Shown here piece by piece: positions 1 to 11,800 of a DNA stretch of 64,000 nucleotides. The position numbers and the translations under genes were made by a program. Position 1 is the stretch's first letter. The number at the start of each line of letters is the position of its first letter. Below the pieces are notes generated by a model. The model was not told the origin of the DNA and did no database searches. It saw only the letters and a list, made by a program, of their open reading frames with translations. The DNA is taken from positions 95,934,707 to 95,998,706 of the forward strand of contig CM054116.1 of assembly GCA_028673005.1 (NCBI GenBank), given 5' to 3'. Source of the DNA: Tanypteryx hageni (lineage: Eukaryota > Arthropoda > Insecta > Odonata > Petaluridae).

Positions 1-660
1 TGTTAAAAATTCTGGATTGAGAATCATTAGAAAATAGGAGACGAATTAACAGACTGTACCAGGCATACAGCAATAATGAAGCATGGGAAGACTTAAGAAG
101 TGGAATGCAGGTGCCGAATTTTTTAGGGAAAAATAGCCATGAATTTAAAATTAAAATTAGGCCGCAGAAAACAAATACAGCAAAGTATTCGTTTCTAAAC
201 AGGGGAATCAGCGAGTGGAACAAGTTACCTGAAGTGCTATTCAAGCCCTTACCTAAGGACGCGAAACATTTTAAACGTAGAGTTAGTACATATATGCATG
301 GTAAAAATAAGACGAACTGTGAAGAGGAATATTAGTAACATCCATATCTATGTAACTGTGCCTAAGTGCAGGAAAAGTAGGGGATTGCTTGGAAGGGTGA
401 AGTACGGTGGGGACTTCGTGGGCCCCGTGACCGCTACGGTAGCCGTGAAGGCCTTCCATTAACCCATGAAAATCCGCACTCTAGGCACTGATTGTAATTA
501 GTTTGAAATTGTATATTGTTAAATATTTTTTAATATATTTTAATATTTCTAATTTAATTTATGGGGACTTTATTTGTAAAATTGGAATTTTAGAATTATA
601 TACAGTTTTCCTTGCCACCTGGCCGGCTGGCCAAATTGCAATGTTTATTTTAAATAAATA
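1..660 (+). mobile_element. 3' end of a non-LTR retrotransposon (CR1/Jockey-like), truncated by the window edge
   Basis: An open frame from about 21 to 335 encodes a peptide resembling the extreme C-terminus of non-LTR retrotransposon reverse transcriptases: an E-S-L-E-x-R-R-R-I-x-R-L-Y segment, then K-T-N-T-A-K-Y-S-F-L-N-R-G-I-S-E-W-N-K-L-P. An in-frame TGA at 18-20 suggests the coding sequence is already broken. A non-coding tail of about 320 bases follows, with the inverted repeat TGGCCGGCTGGCCA near 619 and an A-rich TAAA-type tail at 643-669, as expected for target-primed reverse transcription. The clade call rests on this short segment only. Confidence 0.7.
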
Positions 661-1928
661 AATATAAAATAGTTCCTAATAGCTCTCCATGAAAGATAAA
701 GATAACATACAAAGAAAATTGAAATCAAGGAAGCATATTAATCAAAAACATGATTTATTCTTAGTTGAGATGGATCAAGTTTTCAAACGAAATCTCTTTT
801 ATGGTAGAAGTGAAAGATATTTCATCAAATTTAATTAGTATTGGCTTCAGATCACCCTAAAGACATGCAATCACAGCGTAAGATTAAGTATTGATAAATA
901 ATTAACAAATAAAAATAATTTATAGATGGCTCAGCCACGACGTCCCTCAAGAGGAATGGTATGTTTTTTAACCGAAATTACAATCGCGAATTCAATTCTG
1001 ATAGGGGTATAGATAAATATGATCGTCGTTTTACAGCTATTAAACACAAGGTAACAGATTTTAATGTGGCATTTGTAAGCGATCGATGAATAAATAATTT
1101 TCTAAATTAATAAGATAAAAGATAGTTGTATAATAATCTATATTAATAATAATCTATATTACCTACCAAAGACCACATTTGTTCTAGAGCGGGAAAAGTG
1201 CAATATAAAACCATTAAACGATTGTAAAGAATTATACATACTGGAAAACATACCAGTGTTGTAGGTGAGATATTTTATTCGTTCTTATGATGAAATAAGA
1301 GAGATAATAATAGATTTATTCTGCTCTCTAACAGACATTAATTGTACAGCTCAATTTAGTAAACCTTATCTTTGACGAACTGAATATTAAAATAGTATAA
1401 ATTAATGTCTTCCCGGAGTTCTAACTGAATAAATAAAATATTATAATGGGCTATGACGCAAACCATAAAATTAACGTAATATACTTCACTTTGGAAATAT
1501 TTCCGAAGATTTTTTATGCAAAACTCCCTAACAGTAGGTTAGCGTAATGCAAACAACTATCCTTTATTTTTGAAACAGTAAATCACCTATTTAAAAGTAA
1601 CCGTTAACGTTTTCTTCAAGCTCTAACTTATTTCAGAGAGTTATAAACACTTTATCCATGGATAAACTAGGAAAAAGGCGAAGAAAATTTACTGGAATGA
1701 CAAGTCCTCGATTAAAATTAAAATTATTAGAATAATTCAGTCTAGTTGGCTGCCGATATGAAAATCATACAGCCAAATTGGTAATGAGAAAAGCTGTCTC
1801 TATTCCAGTGTTCATTCAAGGAAAAAAGGAAAGTTCCCATCGAAATCGTAAATGCATATCACGTGTATTCCGATGGGATGTATGGGGTAAAAATAAGTAG
1901 ACATAAGTATGTTTGATTAGAGTATTTG
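661..1928. other. AT-rich intergenic DNA, no gene seen
   Basis: I see no convincing coding frame, RNA gene or structured repeat here. It separates the retroelement tail from the 3' end of the first cuticular gene. Confidence 0.6.
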
Positions 1929-1934
1929 TTTATT
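1929..1934 (-). terminator. Poly(A) signal of the Ala/Tyr-repeat gene
   Basis: AATAAA on the minus strand, about 195 bases after the stop codon at 2128. It is a good hexamer close downstream, but cleavage position is inferred. Confidence 0.45.
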
Positions 1935-2127
1935 CAGTTTTTGGTATTCTTCTCTCGAGAATGGATCCAAGAGTTATTGCTTTGGAAAAAGACTATTGTC
2001 ATAGCAGTGATTTGAATGTCAATGCCTCCATCGTTGCAGCGGGGAGGGTGGAATGTCCGGCTGATGAAGATGAACACTCGTCTCCTGTGAGTCGAATCAG
2101 TTGGGTTGTTGGAAGGGGATATCCATC

Positions 2128-3243
2128 TTAAACGAAATAGGCGGCGGGGGCGGCGATGTATGGAGCGGTGGCGAATCCATTGTAGTTGCGGGCGATCACC
2201 TTGGGAACAGAAAAAAATGATTTGGTTAATCAGTGATACAACTGCATCCATATAGCAACGGAGTGATAAAGAATTTCTGTTTAAATGAGAGGGTCTCAAA
2301 ATATTGAAGGTTTTACAGTCATGATTATCTTTTTTTTAAAGTGCCAATAATTAACAGATACCGAATTTGTTTTTATCCTCAATCTTATGCATCCCTTAAT
2401 ACACTCGTAACATGAATCAGGATACGAAAATATGGTACTAAATGCTTGGCAAAAAGTTTTTAATCAATTGCTTCTAACTTAATAAGAAATGAGAACATAG
2501 GGGAAAACGAGTAGACGGTATAACGTTTGAGAGGGAATTTAATTACCTGAGAGCTGGTTGCTACTGGTGCGGCAGCATAGGCGAGGGGTGCGGAGTAAGC
2601 CAGTGGTGCGGCAGCGGTGTAAGCGACGGGTCCGGCAGCAGTGTAAGCAAGGGGGCCAGCAGCGGTGTACGCAAGTGGTGCTGCGGCAGCGGTGTATGCA
2701 AGGCCGCCTGGCTTAGGGGCTGCAGCGCCCATGGCGAGGACGGCGGCGAAGACGAGGAGGGTCTGCAGAAAGAGAAGGGAAGTAAAGAGTTTATGCGACT
2801 AGAAATAGTCCGCCTCCATTTAACACTTGGAAATAGAAGAGGCCTGAGAAACGGAAGGTAGATTTCACGCTAGGAAAGGGAAATTATTAGCTTTTCCATG
2901 TACTACTGCGTCACTATTTCGTCAAATACGACTAAGCGACTGCATTCAGTACAACTGCGTCTCCCAATGTAACGTGATCTCAATCAAAGAGACATCTTTT
3001 TTAGAAATTATATGATTTTCTAAATACTTTCCGTTGCTTTCTCGATATTTTACGAAAAGCTTTCGAATCCCTTCAAGATTCACTACTTAAACCCCGTCTT
3101 AAAGCAGCAAATTAAATGTAGTACTTCCAAGTGGCAATTTTACAAAAAATTACGCGAATCCTTTTGACAAAACTTAAAGATGGTATCACTCGAATACTAC
3201 GAAGTCTATGTCACAAAAAACAACAATTCACCTTGGTGTACAT
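2128..3243 (-). CDS. Secreted Ala/Tyr-repeat cuticle-type protein, three exons
   Basis: Predicted coding exons are 3232-3243 (MYTK), 2547-2762 (72 codons) and 2128-2199 (23 codons plus TAA), joined through phase-0 introns with GTGAAT/AG and GTAATT/AG borders. The product has 99 residues. Exon 2 begins TLLVFAAVLAMGAAAP, which with MYTK makes a signal peptide split by intron 1. The mature part repeats LAYTAAAP or LAYTAAGP about five times, then LAYSAPLAYAAAP, and ends VIARNYNG...APAAYFV. No chitin-binding R&R consensus is visible. Ala/Tyr repeats and the four-codon first exon are typical of insect cuticular proteins, so a structural role in exoskeleton is inferred. It is the most divergent member of the group in this window, ending YFV rather than FIH or GHVY. 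The stretch 2460-2546, although open, is intron read-through. Confidence 0.85.
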
Positions 3244-3339
3244 GTTGGCGGTTGGTTTTGGTGCTTGGTAGCAAGTCAGTGAATACAGCTGATGATGCCT
3301 TCTGGAAGACTGGTGACAATCTGCTTCACCCAGTGGCTT

Positions 3340-3345
3340 CTTATA
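3340..3345 (-). promoter_or_regulatory. TATA element of the Ala/Tyr-repeat gene
   Basis: TATAAG on the minus strand, 97-102 bases upstream of the ATG at 3243. The 27-base start-site block shared by the AYSAPV genes is not evident here. Confidence 0.5.
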
Positions 3346-4085
3346 CTTGTGCGATAGGGGGTGATTTGGGAGGAGATGTGGTGGGAGGAAGGGCGAATAA
3401 GGGCGTGGAGGGGCCATAGAGCCCGATCGGGAGCCAGGGATGGCGGCCGTGATGAGTATTCCGCGTTAAAACTGTTGGGCAACTGCAGAGTGCGTTGCAA
3501 GGCTGGAGATGGAGTGTGGACGAGTGGCGACAGGGAGTGGGAGAGGGCAATGGGGGGAGAAGGGGGAGGGGGGTGAACAGAATTATGGATCCCTTTTAGA
3601 GTCAGGTGCGACGCGGACTTTCAAGCGAGCTGTGTCATATCGTTATAAAAAAAAGCGTAGGTCTTATCATAATATACACCTGCCCAAATCTATAAACAGA
3701 TTCATTTTCAATTATATACGAAGAAAATTGAAAATAGATGAGAAGAGTATTACGCATAATCTCTGTTTAGTTCCTTGTTTCGCGTTTTTCATAATTAAGG
3801 AAGGTCAATTGAAAGATTTTTGGGGCAGATAATGACATGCCACCTATTATAATTTCATTATGAAATAAATGCTCTTAAAATGCAATATTAAGATGAATTC
3901 ATTCGAATAAAAAAGGAAGCCTTCTCGCAAAGTTATATGAAATCTTTATTCTTCTATTGATAAAGTTCATTCGCTCTTTTGATTGTCGTACTTGGTAATC
4001 CCAATAAAACCAGCTTCTGAATTGACACGTTTATTTTCATCGGGAAAGAAAAATAAGTAGATGAAACAGCTATGTCGCACAATCC
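3346..4085. other. Upstream region of the Ala/Tyr-repeat gene with a G-rich tract
   Basis: The plus strand is strikingly G-rich at about 3533-3582 (runs of five and six G), so the sense strand of the minus-strand gene is C-rich there. No other gene is supported; overlapping open frames on both strands are explained by base composition. Confidence 0.45.
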
Positions 4086-4975
4086 CCATGATGAACGGGA
4101 GACGAAATAATTGAAGCGTGACTTCGTGCCACGCACGTACGAGGACGTGGAAACGGCATTGGTGGCGTGACACCGCACCGTCTAGTCCCCTCGTGGGACG
4201 AAGAGGGGAAAGGGCGAATCGGTTTGCGTTGGGTGTGCGCGCGTGCGTATGTTGTTTGTGTGCGTGCCACACAATACGCAAAGTTGACCAAACGCTGACG
4301 GCCTTGACACGCGCGTGATCGGTATTCCGGCAGTCTTGATGACCGCTTAAACGCGTCGAATTTCGAGCCTAAACGGCAGGAGATAAATATCGAAGATTTT
4401 GTAAAATGTTTGAACCGTTTCTGATGAATTCATCGCCATGACGACTGCTGGCAACCTTCAAATCGTTTTAATGGTCAAGTCGCTTGAAGATCGGAATCAA
4501 ATATCCTTCTTCGATCCGTTCGCGGGTGTTTGGGGAACTTGCGTTTCGGTGGTTGGAGGTTCTCCGAATCCTCGGCCACGGTTACATTTTTAAACAGTTG
4601 ACATTCGAACGCGCGCTCCCGTCGTCGCAACCCCTCTCTCCCCATCGAAGGCTCCGCCCGCTGATTGTGTTTTGGAATTCCGCATGGGTTTCGAGTGGGT
4701 GAAAGCGTTCTTCTCCTGTGTTTGAATTTGAGTACCGTTGCGTAACAGACGTAAGAGCCATTTCCCAGCATACTTTGCAGCTTCACGTGGTTTCCGTGAA
4801 TCAACCGACCCAATTGACGGGAGTCCAAGAGCAAATGTGACAACACATTCCAATGACTGTTGAAATTTGTGCCTGGGACAAAGATAGGGGTGATCTTTCA
4901 TCTGCGCCTGATGACAAATATCGCGCGCAAAAGATGAGGCGATTCGAGAGAAACTAATATCGAAATGATGCAATG
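4086..4975. other. CpG-rich non-coding block
   Basis: Compared with its AT-rich surroundings this block is rich in CpG (for example around 4125-4275 and 4500-4650), including a GT/GC-rich run at 4229-4270. Several overlapping open frames on both strands have no recognisable domain and mutually exclude each other. It could be an unannotated promoter or first exon, or an old transposon end; I cannot tell which. Confidence 0.35.
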
Positions 4976-7007
4976 CTAATACCCTAGGAAAATATTAGAA
5001 GGCACTGTTGTAAAATTGATGCCTTAAATTGTTTCTTTTATGAGCATATGCGGATACAAGGTGAAAATACCATTTTTTAGTACAACGTAAGAGCACACAA
5101 ACACCCTTTGGATCATAACTCACTAGGCAGGCAATTTAACTGATAGATTACTAAACCCTTTTATGAATTTTGATTGATTATTGAAGTAAGTTCATAAAAA
5201 AGCGCAATGATTAATTTATAAATTTTCAGTTTTTAATCTGTAGTAGAACTTCTACCAAGACGGATAAAAATTAATATATATAAAATTATTATAAAAATAT
5301 AAGTTATCGAGAACATTTTCAGGAGAGTTGCGAAAACAAATTGTTCTTAAACCGTTTGAGTTATCTAACACAAAGTTATTTATTTTTGTTTGCATTCGGT
5401 TGGAGCTGTTGAGCTTCAAGGCAGGGATTCAAACTTTAATAATTTCACGGAAAGCTTTCGAGCTTGCTCTATCGTCGCGATAAACCGATCTAAATTCTAT
5501 GGGCCATGTGGAACATTTTTATTACTCAATGGCTGACAAAGGTTTATGAAAATGATCACCATTTTCATAAGAATAGTTGAAGTTATGGCTAATTATTATT
5601 AAATACTAATTAATAAAATTGATAATTCTATAACTAATACGTAGTTTTGTTCAGTTTCAAGTAGCTGGAACAGTGCAACAAGTTCAATCCAAAAGTATCA
5701 CACTTTTTAAGAAATGTGGCCCTACCAAACAATAATAAATCGCGGGGATATCCTTCCTCTTTCTAGAATTCCATGTTTACCGGGGATCACCAAGTACTTC
5801 GTCACTAGGCAGCATGTCACTCGCCCACGTTATAACAATACTCTTAATAATCTCACAAGCCCCATGGTAATTGCCAGAATAATGAAGAATTACAGATATA
5901 CGGAAAACCCATCTGATAAACAAAATTAATTCCGGTAAAAAATGAATAAAATTCAAATCATTTGAATTTTTTCCTTGTTATATATACCGCGTTAACCTTG
6001 AACAATTAAATCGTTTGCGCGGTCGACGCAATGTATTTCTTACGGGAAATATTTATTTTGAAAATTAATTACTTCAGACTATTCCACATTTCAAGGGTTA
6101 CCGAGTTATTCTGGTGCTTTCATGTAATATACTCCAGCCGGATAACTAGCCACTTGACATATATTATACTTGTATGTTCGCAACTAAAATTCTATTTATG
6201 TAATCTCTGTAATTATGACCCTCAGCAACGGAACTAAGGCAGCAGCGGTCAAGCGGATCACAATCAATTTTAGAAGCACGGATTTTACTATAGGAGTATC
6301 TTCCCAACTTTGATTTTTATTTAAGTTGCTGTTTTGAGTTAGTGCATAGCTAAGGTCTATATCTTGAACTTTTTTAATGTTAATTTAATGCTTCATGCAT
6401 GCTCTTCGGTCATTTTTGAAAGGCAATTACACTAAAATGTGTGAAAATGTTCCAGACAGTGATTGAAAGGATTAAGAGGGAGCCAGTGAACGTCTACGGC
6501 GACAGAGGAAGGTTTGTCGTAGAAGGTTTCGAGTATTGGCCCTTCTTTGCCAAATGAGAACCTTCTTATTTTTTAAATTATTTTATTAACTCAAATTTTT
6601 TAATAGTTTCTACCAAACAATTCCAAATTCATTGAATTTTTTATTCTTCCTTTCCAATAAAAGTTTTTCTAAATTAAATTTTAAAAACGTTTCGTTAAAA
6701 AAATATCACCTGCTGTTTGCAAATTCGTCTGTACGCAAAGCACAACAGGTGCAACACTGCTGACTGTATTTAAATGAAATTTGGTATTTAGGATTGATAT
6801 CAATGGAGAAGACGATAATGGCATTCTTGGGTCAAATCTCTTTAAAAGGGTTGCCAAACAAGAATAGACGAGTTCCCCCCCGCAGTATCCCTCTGTATCA
6901 TTTTAAATAAGATATAGAGTGGGAAATTCTTAAAGTTTTTACTGAGAAAAGCGGCTTGGAATTTAAAGAATTCACTTTGTAAAAATAATGAAGAGCATAG
7001 ATAATGC
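4976..7007. other. AT-rich intergenic DNA, no gene seen
   Basis: No recognisable gene. The open frame at 5714-5929 (71 codons) has no familiar motif and no splice context I can defend. Confidence 0.5.
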
Positions 7008-7306
7008 ATGTCAAACTCTAATATGTATCAGGGCCGCATTGAAGCAATGAATGTTATAGAAGGGCTGCATTGGGATTAACATTGTTTAATGAGGGCCATA
7101 GATGGTAAATAGACTTTATTTAGAAAATTGGACATCTGTTTTACCGTTAAAAGCAATAATTTAAAAAGCCCGTTCTATTGTATGTACCTTAATAACAATA
7201 GAAAAATATTTTCTCCTTTTCACAAAAATGAAGTATTTTCATAATATCACGAGCGATTCAGTTAAGACAAATATTAGCATTTGGACCGCAATAAGGCCTT
7301 TTTAAC
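7008..7306. repeat. Dispersed hAT-type MITE relic, copy 1
   Basis: It begins ATGTCAAACTC followed by an R-G-G-G-C-C-R-C-A-T-T motif and aligns along its length with the copy at 23368-23667, sharing the GGAC(A/G)TCT, ACAATAATTT and CACAAAAAT blocks. The right terminus present in the other copy (AGTTTGACAT) is missing, so this copy is truncated. Confidence 0.6.
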
Positions 7307-8159
7307 ATTACTGTCATAGACAGTTCGTAGATTCCTCCATGAAAGCAAAATCACATTGTCAATATTTGTCTTTAAGTATATGAAATACAATTGATAACTC
7401 GTATTTCTGTTCAAAAAACTGAAGTACGTGGACCTTCTATTGAAAATGCGGAGACAGTGTGATAAAGATAGAAACAATGCGTCTCATACGCTTGAGAGGT
7501 TAAATTTGATTTAGTCATTTAAAGGGAGTTCGTTTTTAATTGAAAAATAGGTGATTAAAAGAATGCTAATTTTCAAATTTTGTTTCTTTACATTTTATCT
7601 TTTAATTTTAATAATTTCGTATTGTTCCTTTTATTGATAAATTTTTCTCTTTTGCTTCATCATGCAGGTCTTGGATTGGGCACCTCTGCAGTGGAATATG
7701 TCGGCAAATCATTTTAATTTTTTTCAAGTTTCAGCCTCCATGAATGCCAGAAGCAAAAAAATTAATACTGACAACAATCTATAGTCTCTACAGTGTAATG
7801 TTTTTAAGGTCAATGTGTAATTTTTAAGTGCGCTTCGGTGCAATTGCACCACCTGCCACCCACCACCTTGGTGAATTGCAGAGTAACATTTGTATGTAAA
7901 ATGCGGCAGAGCAAGGAAGATCCGCGGTATAAATCCGAATCCGCGGCGTAAGCGACGCCGTTATAACCCGGGAGCGCTAAACCGTGAATTGATGCAGTAT
8001 TTTAATCACGTGAGCCAATCGTGGTTATCACCTTACTCGAAGTAAAATTCGAAACTGCGATTACGGATTTATACAACCCTTCCATCGCACATTGCCCCGA
8101 CTAATCTTCTTAGAATGATTGAAATAAAACATTCAGTAATTTTGATAAATAAATAACAT
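7307..8159. other. Intergenic DNA with a short perfect palindrome
   Basis: Nothing coding is recognised. GGTGCAATTGCACC at about 7838-7851 is a perfect 14-base palindrome, and CCGCGG occurs twice around 7920-7950. Confidence 0.4.
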
Positions 8160-8165
8160 TTTATT
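8160..8165 (-). terminator. Poly(A) signal of the Pro/Tyr-rich gene at 8335-9826
   Basis: AATAAA on the minus strand about 170 bases beyond the stop codon at 8335-8337. Confidence 0.5.
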
Positions 8166-8302
8166 GATTACGTTTAAAACAACACAATGATTTCTCTCCG
8201 TCGCAATCCAATTAAATAGAAGGTATTCTTTCGTCTAGCAGTTTCACTTATGTTCACTTCCGCCATTCTAGCTCTTGGTCCATCAACTTGCAAAATGTAG
8301 CG

Positions 8303-8304
8303 TC

Positions 8305-8334
<30 letters not shown>
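8303..8334 (-). repeat. (GA)n directly after a stop codon
   Basis: On the sense (minus) strand a GA-dinucleotide run begins at the base after the TGA of the Pro/Tyr-rich gene, so it forms the first 30 or so bases of the 3' UTR. Confidence 0.8.
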
Positions 8335-8335
<1 letters not shown>

Positions 8336-8779
8336 CATGGATTCTTCTTCTCTTCGGGTTTGGCTGCTTGGGATTTGGCCTGCAACTCCTTGATGGCCTC
8401 CAATTTGGCTGCATATCCCAAGGGATTGAGGCTCGCCATGGCGGTCTCGTACATAGGATGTAGCTCAGGAGATAAATAGCTGGGGGCTACGGATGCAGAG
8501 ATGTAAGGAGTGATGCTGTGGAGGGGATTGTAAGGGATGGGTGCGCCGTAAGGGTTCGGGAGCGCGCCCCTGAAATAATTTATGGGAGGTAAATAGCCGT
8601 ATCCAGACAGGCCAAAGGGATTTAGGTGTTCCTCAGGTCGGTCGTAGTACGACGAACCAAGGTAGTTCGGATAGAGGGGATAAGAGGACACGGCGGCGAG
8701 GACCGCAGCAATAACCACCTGTGGAAGAAAGAAGAGTTCCCACCCAGATTAAGGTCGAATACATTGCGAATTAATTTCA

Positions 8780-8841
<62 letters not shown>

Positions 8842-9826
8842 ACGGTAAAAACCTATTACGGGACTTTTAAGGAGGCCCGAGAAGGTGTTTGGACTCGATG
8901 AGTCGCCATCGTCGGTCGGTTTTCGAGGAGATTCGAAGTAATTTTTTTTGTTTTTCGAAAATATTTTCGCGGATCTGTGTGAAATATTCACCTTCTACGG
9001 CATTCCCTTTTTTTGGAGTGTTACGTGAACATAAAATGGTTTTTGAGTGCAATCTATTTCTTTCGCATTTAAATTCTGATTAAAGATAATAAGACAAGCA
9101 TAAGTGATAAAGGATACTAAATTTAATTTGAAATGCAACTTAAATATGCTGCTACGTTAACCCTTTTTCTAATGTAAAAGGTGCCACTGCACTGCCCGAA
9201 TGATATGTTTCTGTGTTTTATTCACCAGAACAGAAATGCATGAGAACCGCGGTCAAAATTTTTGTTTTCAGAGAAACTGCATATTTCCGATTAGACATCC
9301 ATATTAATGGTCACGAATTAACATCCATCGATGCATTCAGAAGTCTTCAATTTTAATAAGAATGGCAGCAGTTTTGTTCGAAAAAGATTGAAAATTCCCT
9401 TTTAGAGAAAGCACTGCGCTAACTGGTTTAAAAATAAAAGTGCGTTAACTGAAAACCCCATACGACCTATCGGCAAAAAAAGACAATCGAATTCTTCTAC
9501 CTTAAAAATTATATCCCTGATTTTGGATATCTGAAAAGAATCACATTCTCCAGCATGGATGGAAGGAAAGAGGCGAAGGAATGAAGACGCATCTCCCTCT
9601 CTGCGCTTACATTCTTGTTACGTCCACCTCACCAAAATCACAATTAGCACCTTCATAAAAAGAGCCTCGCATCAATGGGTTCCGTTAAGAAAATATTTCT
9701 TCATAAATTCGCGCTAAAAATTCCCACCGACAAAAAAGTCTAATTTAACCCCAAGGCGAGAGGGAAAATATGGCAGTCGATGGCGACAGACAAAAAGGCA
9801 CTTTCTTTACTCACCAATTTCAGCAT
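8335..9826 (-). CDS. Secreted Pro/Tyr-rich protein, paralog of the gene at 28291-29730
   Basis: Coding exons are 9815-9826 (MLKL, donor GTGAGT) and 8335-8718 (127 codons plus TGA, acceptor ACAG), joined in phase 0 to give 131 residues. The join makes the signal peptide MLKLVVIAAVLAAVSSYP. The mature protein is rich in Tyr, Pro and Asn (PLYPNYLGSSYYDRP..., GYGYLPPINYF, GAPIPYNPLH). It ends with a more ordered segment, LSPELHPMYETAMASLNPLGYAAKL (quoted here in two parts: LSPELHPMYETAMA and SLNPLGYAAKL), then a charged tail ending KPEEKKNP. That C-terminal motif recurs as LTPEQQALFEEAVA-AMNPLEYAAQL in the plus-strand gene at 28291, and both first exons encode MLKL, so they are diverged duplicates. 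No named domain is recognised. A role in cuticle or another extracellular matrix is inferred from composition and neighbours. The GTG at 8718 is an exon start, not an initiation codon. Confidence 0.85.
8782..8840 (-). repeat. (GA)n microsatellite in intron 1
   Basis: A nearly perfect run of about 29 dinucleotides lies 63 bases upstream of the exon 2 acceptor. The sense strand reads GA. Confidence 0.95.
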
Positions 9827-9926
9827 GTCTGGTCGATATGCGCTCCACAAGATCCCTTCGAAACAAATGAATCCTACCAGGCTACGCAAACCTCTCCAAA
9901 TGCACCGTGAGAACGTGGGTCGAAAG

Positions 9927-9934
9927 TTTATATA
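9927..9934 (-). promoter_or_regulatory. TATA box of the Pro/Tyr-rich gene at 8335-9826
   Basis: TATATAAA on the minus strand, about 100 bases upstream of the ATG at 9826, the spacing seen for the other genes of the window. Confidence 0.7.
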
Positions 9935-10257
9935 TGCTTACGAGGGGGACAGGTTCGAGGTCTTCCTTTGTCCCCTCAGGATAACATATCGTCACCTCTC
10001 CCTCGCCCTCTTTTGCCCCTCTCATGAGCTCCTTACTGCCCGAATTGCCTTTTCTATGCGGTGGTTATCCTCTCCTCCGATGCCCTTCTAGAAGGAGGAT
10101 ATGAGGAAGTTCAACGACCTCAACTGGCCATTCTGCCTCACCGACAGTCCTCTGGCCTCTCCTCCCAATCTCGCCTTCTTCCCCATCACAACCCAGCCCA
10201 ACAAACTGCTTCTTTTTCCTTTTTGCTGGAACCCAACCGCTTCTTTCTTATAGAACC

Positions 10258-10485
10258 CCTCTCTAATTCTCTCTCTCTCTCCCCCTCTTCTTTCCCCCTC
10301 TCTCTCTCTCTCTCTTCCCCCTCTCTCTCCCGCCTCTCTCTCCCTCTTTCTCTTCATCTCACTCTCTCTATCCCTATCTCTTTCCCTCCTTTCTCCCTCT
10401 TTCTCCCTCACTTCGTCTCTCTACCTCTCCCTCTCACTCCTCTCTCTCCTCTCCATCTCTCTCTCTCTTTCTCCCAGTGCCGACA
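10258..10485. repeat. Pyrimidine-rich low-complexity tract
   Basis: Almost pure C/T on the plus strand (TCTC, CCCTC and TTTC mixtures). It lies about 330-560 bases upstream of the TATA box of the minus-strand gene, so the sense strand is GA-rich there. Long open frames on both strands are composition artefacts. Confidence 0.9.
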
Positions 10486-11540
10486 AATCAAATTTGTTTA
10501 GGTCTCAAAAACGCACTCTTAAAAGTAGCTGAAATGTCGCTAAGTGTATACAAGTGCAAAATTATTATCATAATAATCAATAAGTTATTTTAGCACCATC
10601 TTAAAATGTCATCAGCATTATTACATTTATGTTTGAAAAAATAGAATCACATAACATAATATTGAACAAAACAATCAATTAAAAAATTAAATGGACAATG
10701 ACATTTAAAAACCAATATCTAAAAACTAGTATATAAATTGTAAGAATAATAACATTCTAAAGCAAATTTTCAAATTCAGCCGAATAAAAATCAGATACTT
10801 CTTCCTTGCTTAAAACTGCATGCTGTTTGCTCTTCTGTTGAACGTTCGAATGCATTATCTGAGCTGATTTTACCTATTGCGCTGTTGTGCAGTTCATAAT
10901 TATAACAACCCTTTCCGTGTCGTCTTAATCTGGAAACATTTCATGCCAGAAGCGTTATATATTTGAATCACATGCCTGATTCTAACCAGTAATAGAATTA
11001 AGGCCAGAGTGAAGCGAAAATAATTTTTTTTTTATATTGTAATGTGCGCGTATATGTTCGAAACATGTTAATTTTGATTGATATTCAGTAATCATAGAAA
11101 GCATTATTTAGTATTTATAGTTGAAATAGTAGTAAAGGTTATAAAAATATCCATTTTTTACGACAAAAATGAAGTATTCTTCGATTTTTAATGCAATAAA
11201 ATATTCTTTTTAGTTATTTTTGCGTGCTTTTTTTGACTCATTCTTCAACATGAATTGCATTTACAAGTTGAAAATTATTTGTCTGATAAGCACTTAATGC
11301 ATAAATAGACAGTTATAGTAAAATTTCTTTTATGATCTGCCTTAGTTTGATTATAATAAAGTTGTAATAAAAGGAATTAGATTAATATATCATGCATTTT
11401 ATATCAATGTAAAAGTAGCCAAATTGTCACTAATGTTAGATAAAATAGCTAAATTAACGACATGTCGCCAATCGATAAAACAATACCTACTAAAGAAACT
11501 GAGAAGTCGCTGTCTAGTGAAAACCTCGCTAAATTGGCAT
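10486..11540. other. AT-rich intergenic DNA, no gene seen
   Basis: No coding or structured feature is recognised. Confidence 0.6.
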
Positions 11541-11800
11541 CACTGCTCTCCTCCCTTTCTTTCTCTCCCTCATTGCTCTCCCTCCGTATCTCTCCCTCCG
11601 TATCTCTCCCTCCGTATCTCTCCCTCCGTATCTCTCCTTCCGAATCTCTCCCTCCGTATCTCTCCCTCCTATTTCTCCCTCCCTTTCTATCCCTGCCTCT
11701 CTCTCCCTCATTGCTCTCCCTTCCTTTCTCTCCCTCCTATCTCTCCCTCCATGTCTCCCCCGACCTGTCCATCCCTTCCTTATTTCCTTCCTCCCTCCTC
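11541..11800. repeat. CTCCCTCCGTATCTC minisatellite and flanking pyrimidine tract
   Basis: A 15-base unit, CTCCCTCCGTATCTC, is repeated about six times in tandem near 11575-11670 with point variants, then decays into CTCCCTCC-type low complexity. The apparent Ser/Pro/Leu-rich open frames are by-products. Confidence 0.9.

Noticed and set aside
9780..10501. Open frames of 103-146 codons over the CT-rich region on both strands
   Set aside because: Ser/Leu/Pro or Arg/Glu repeats arise from the pyrimidine/purine tract, and the true first exon of the minus-strand gene overlaps one of them.
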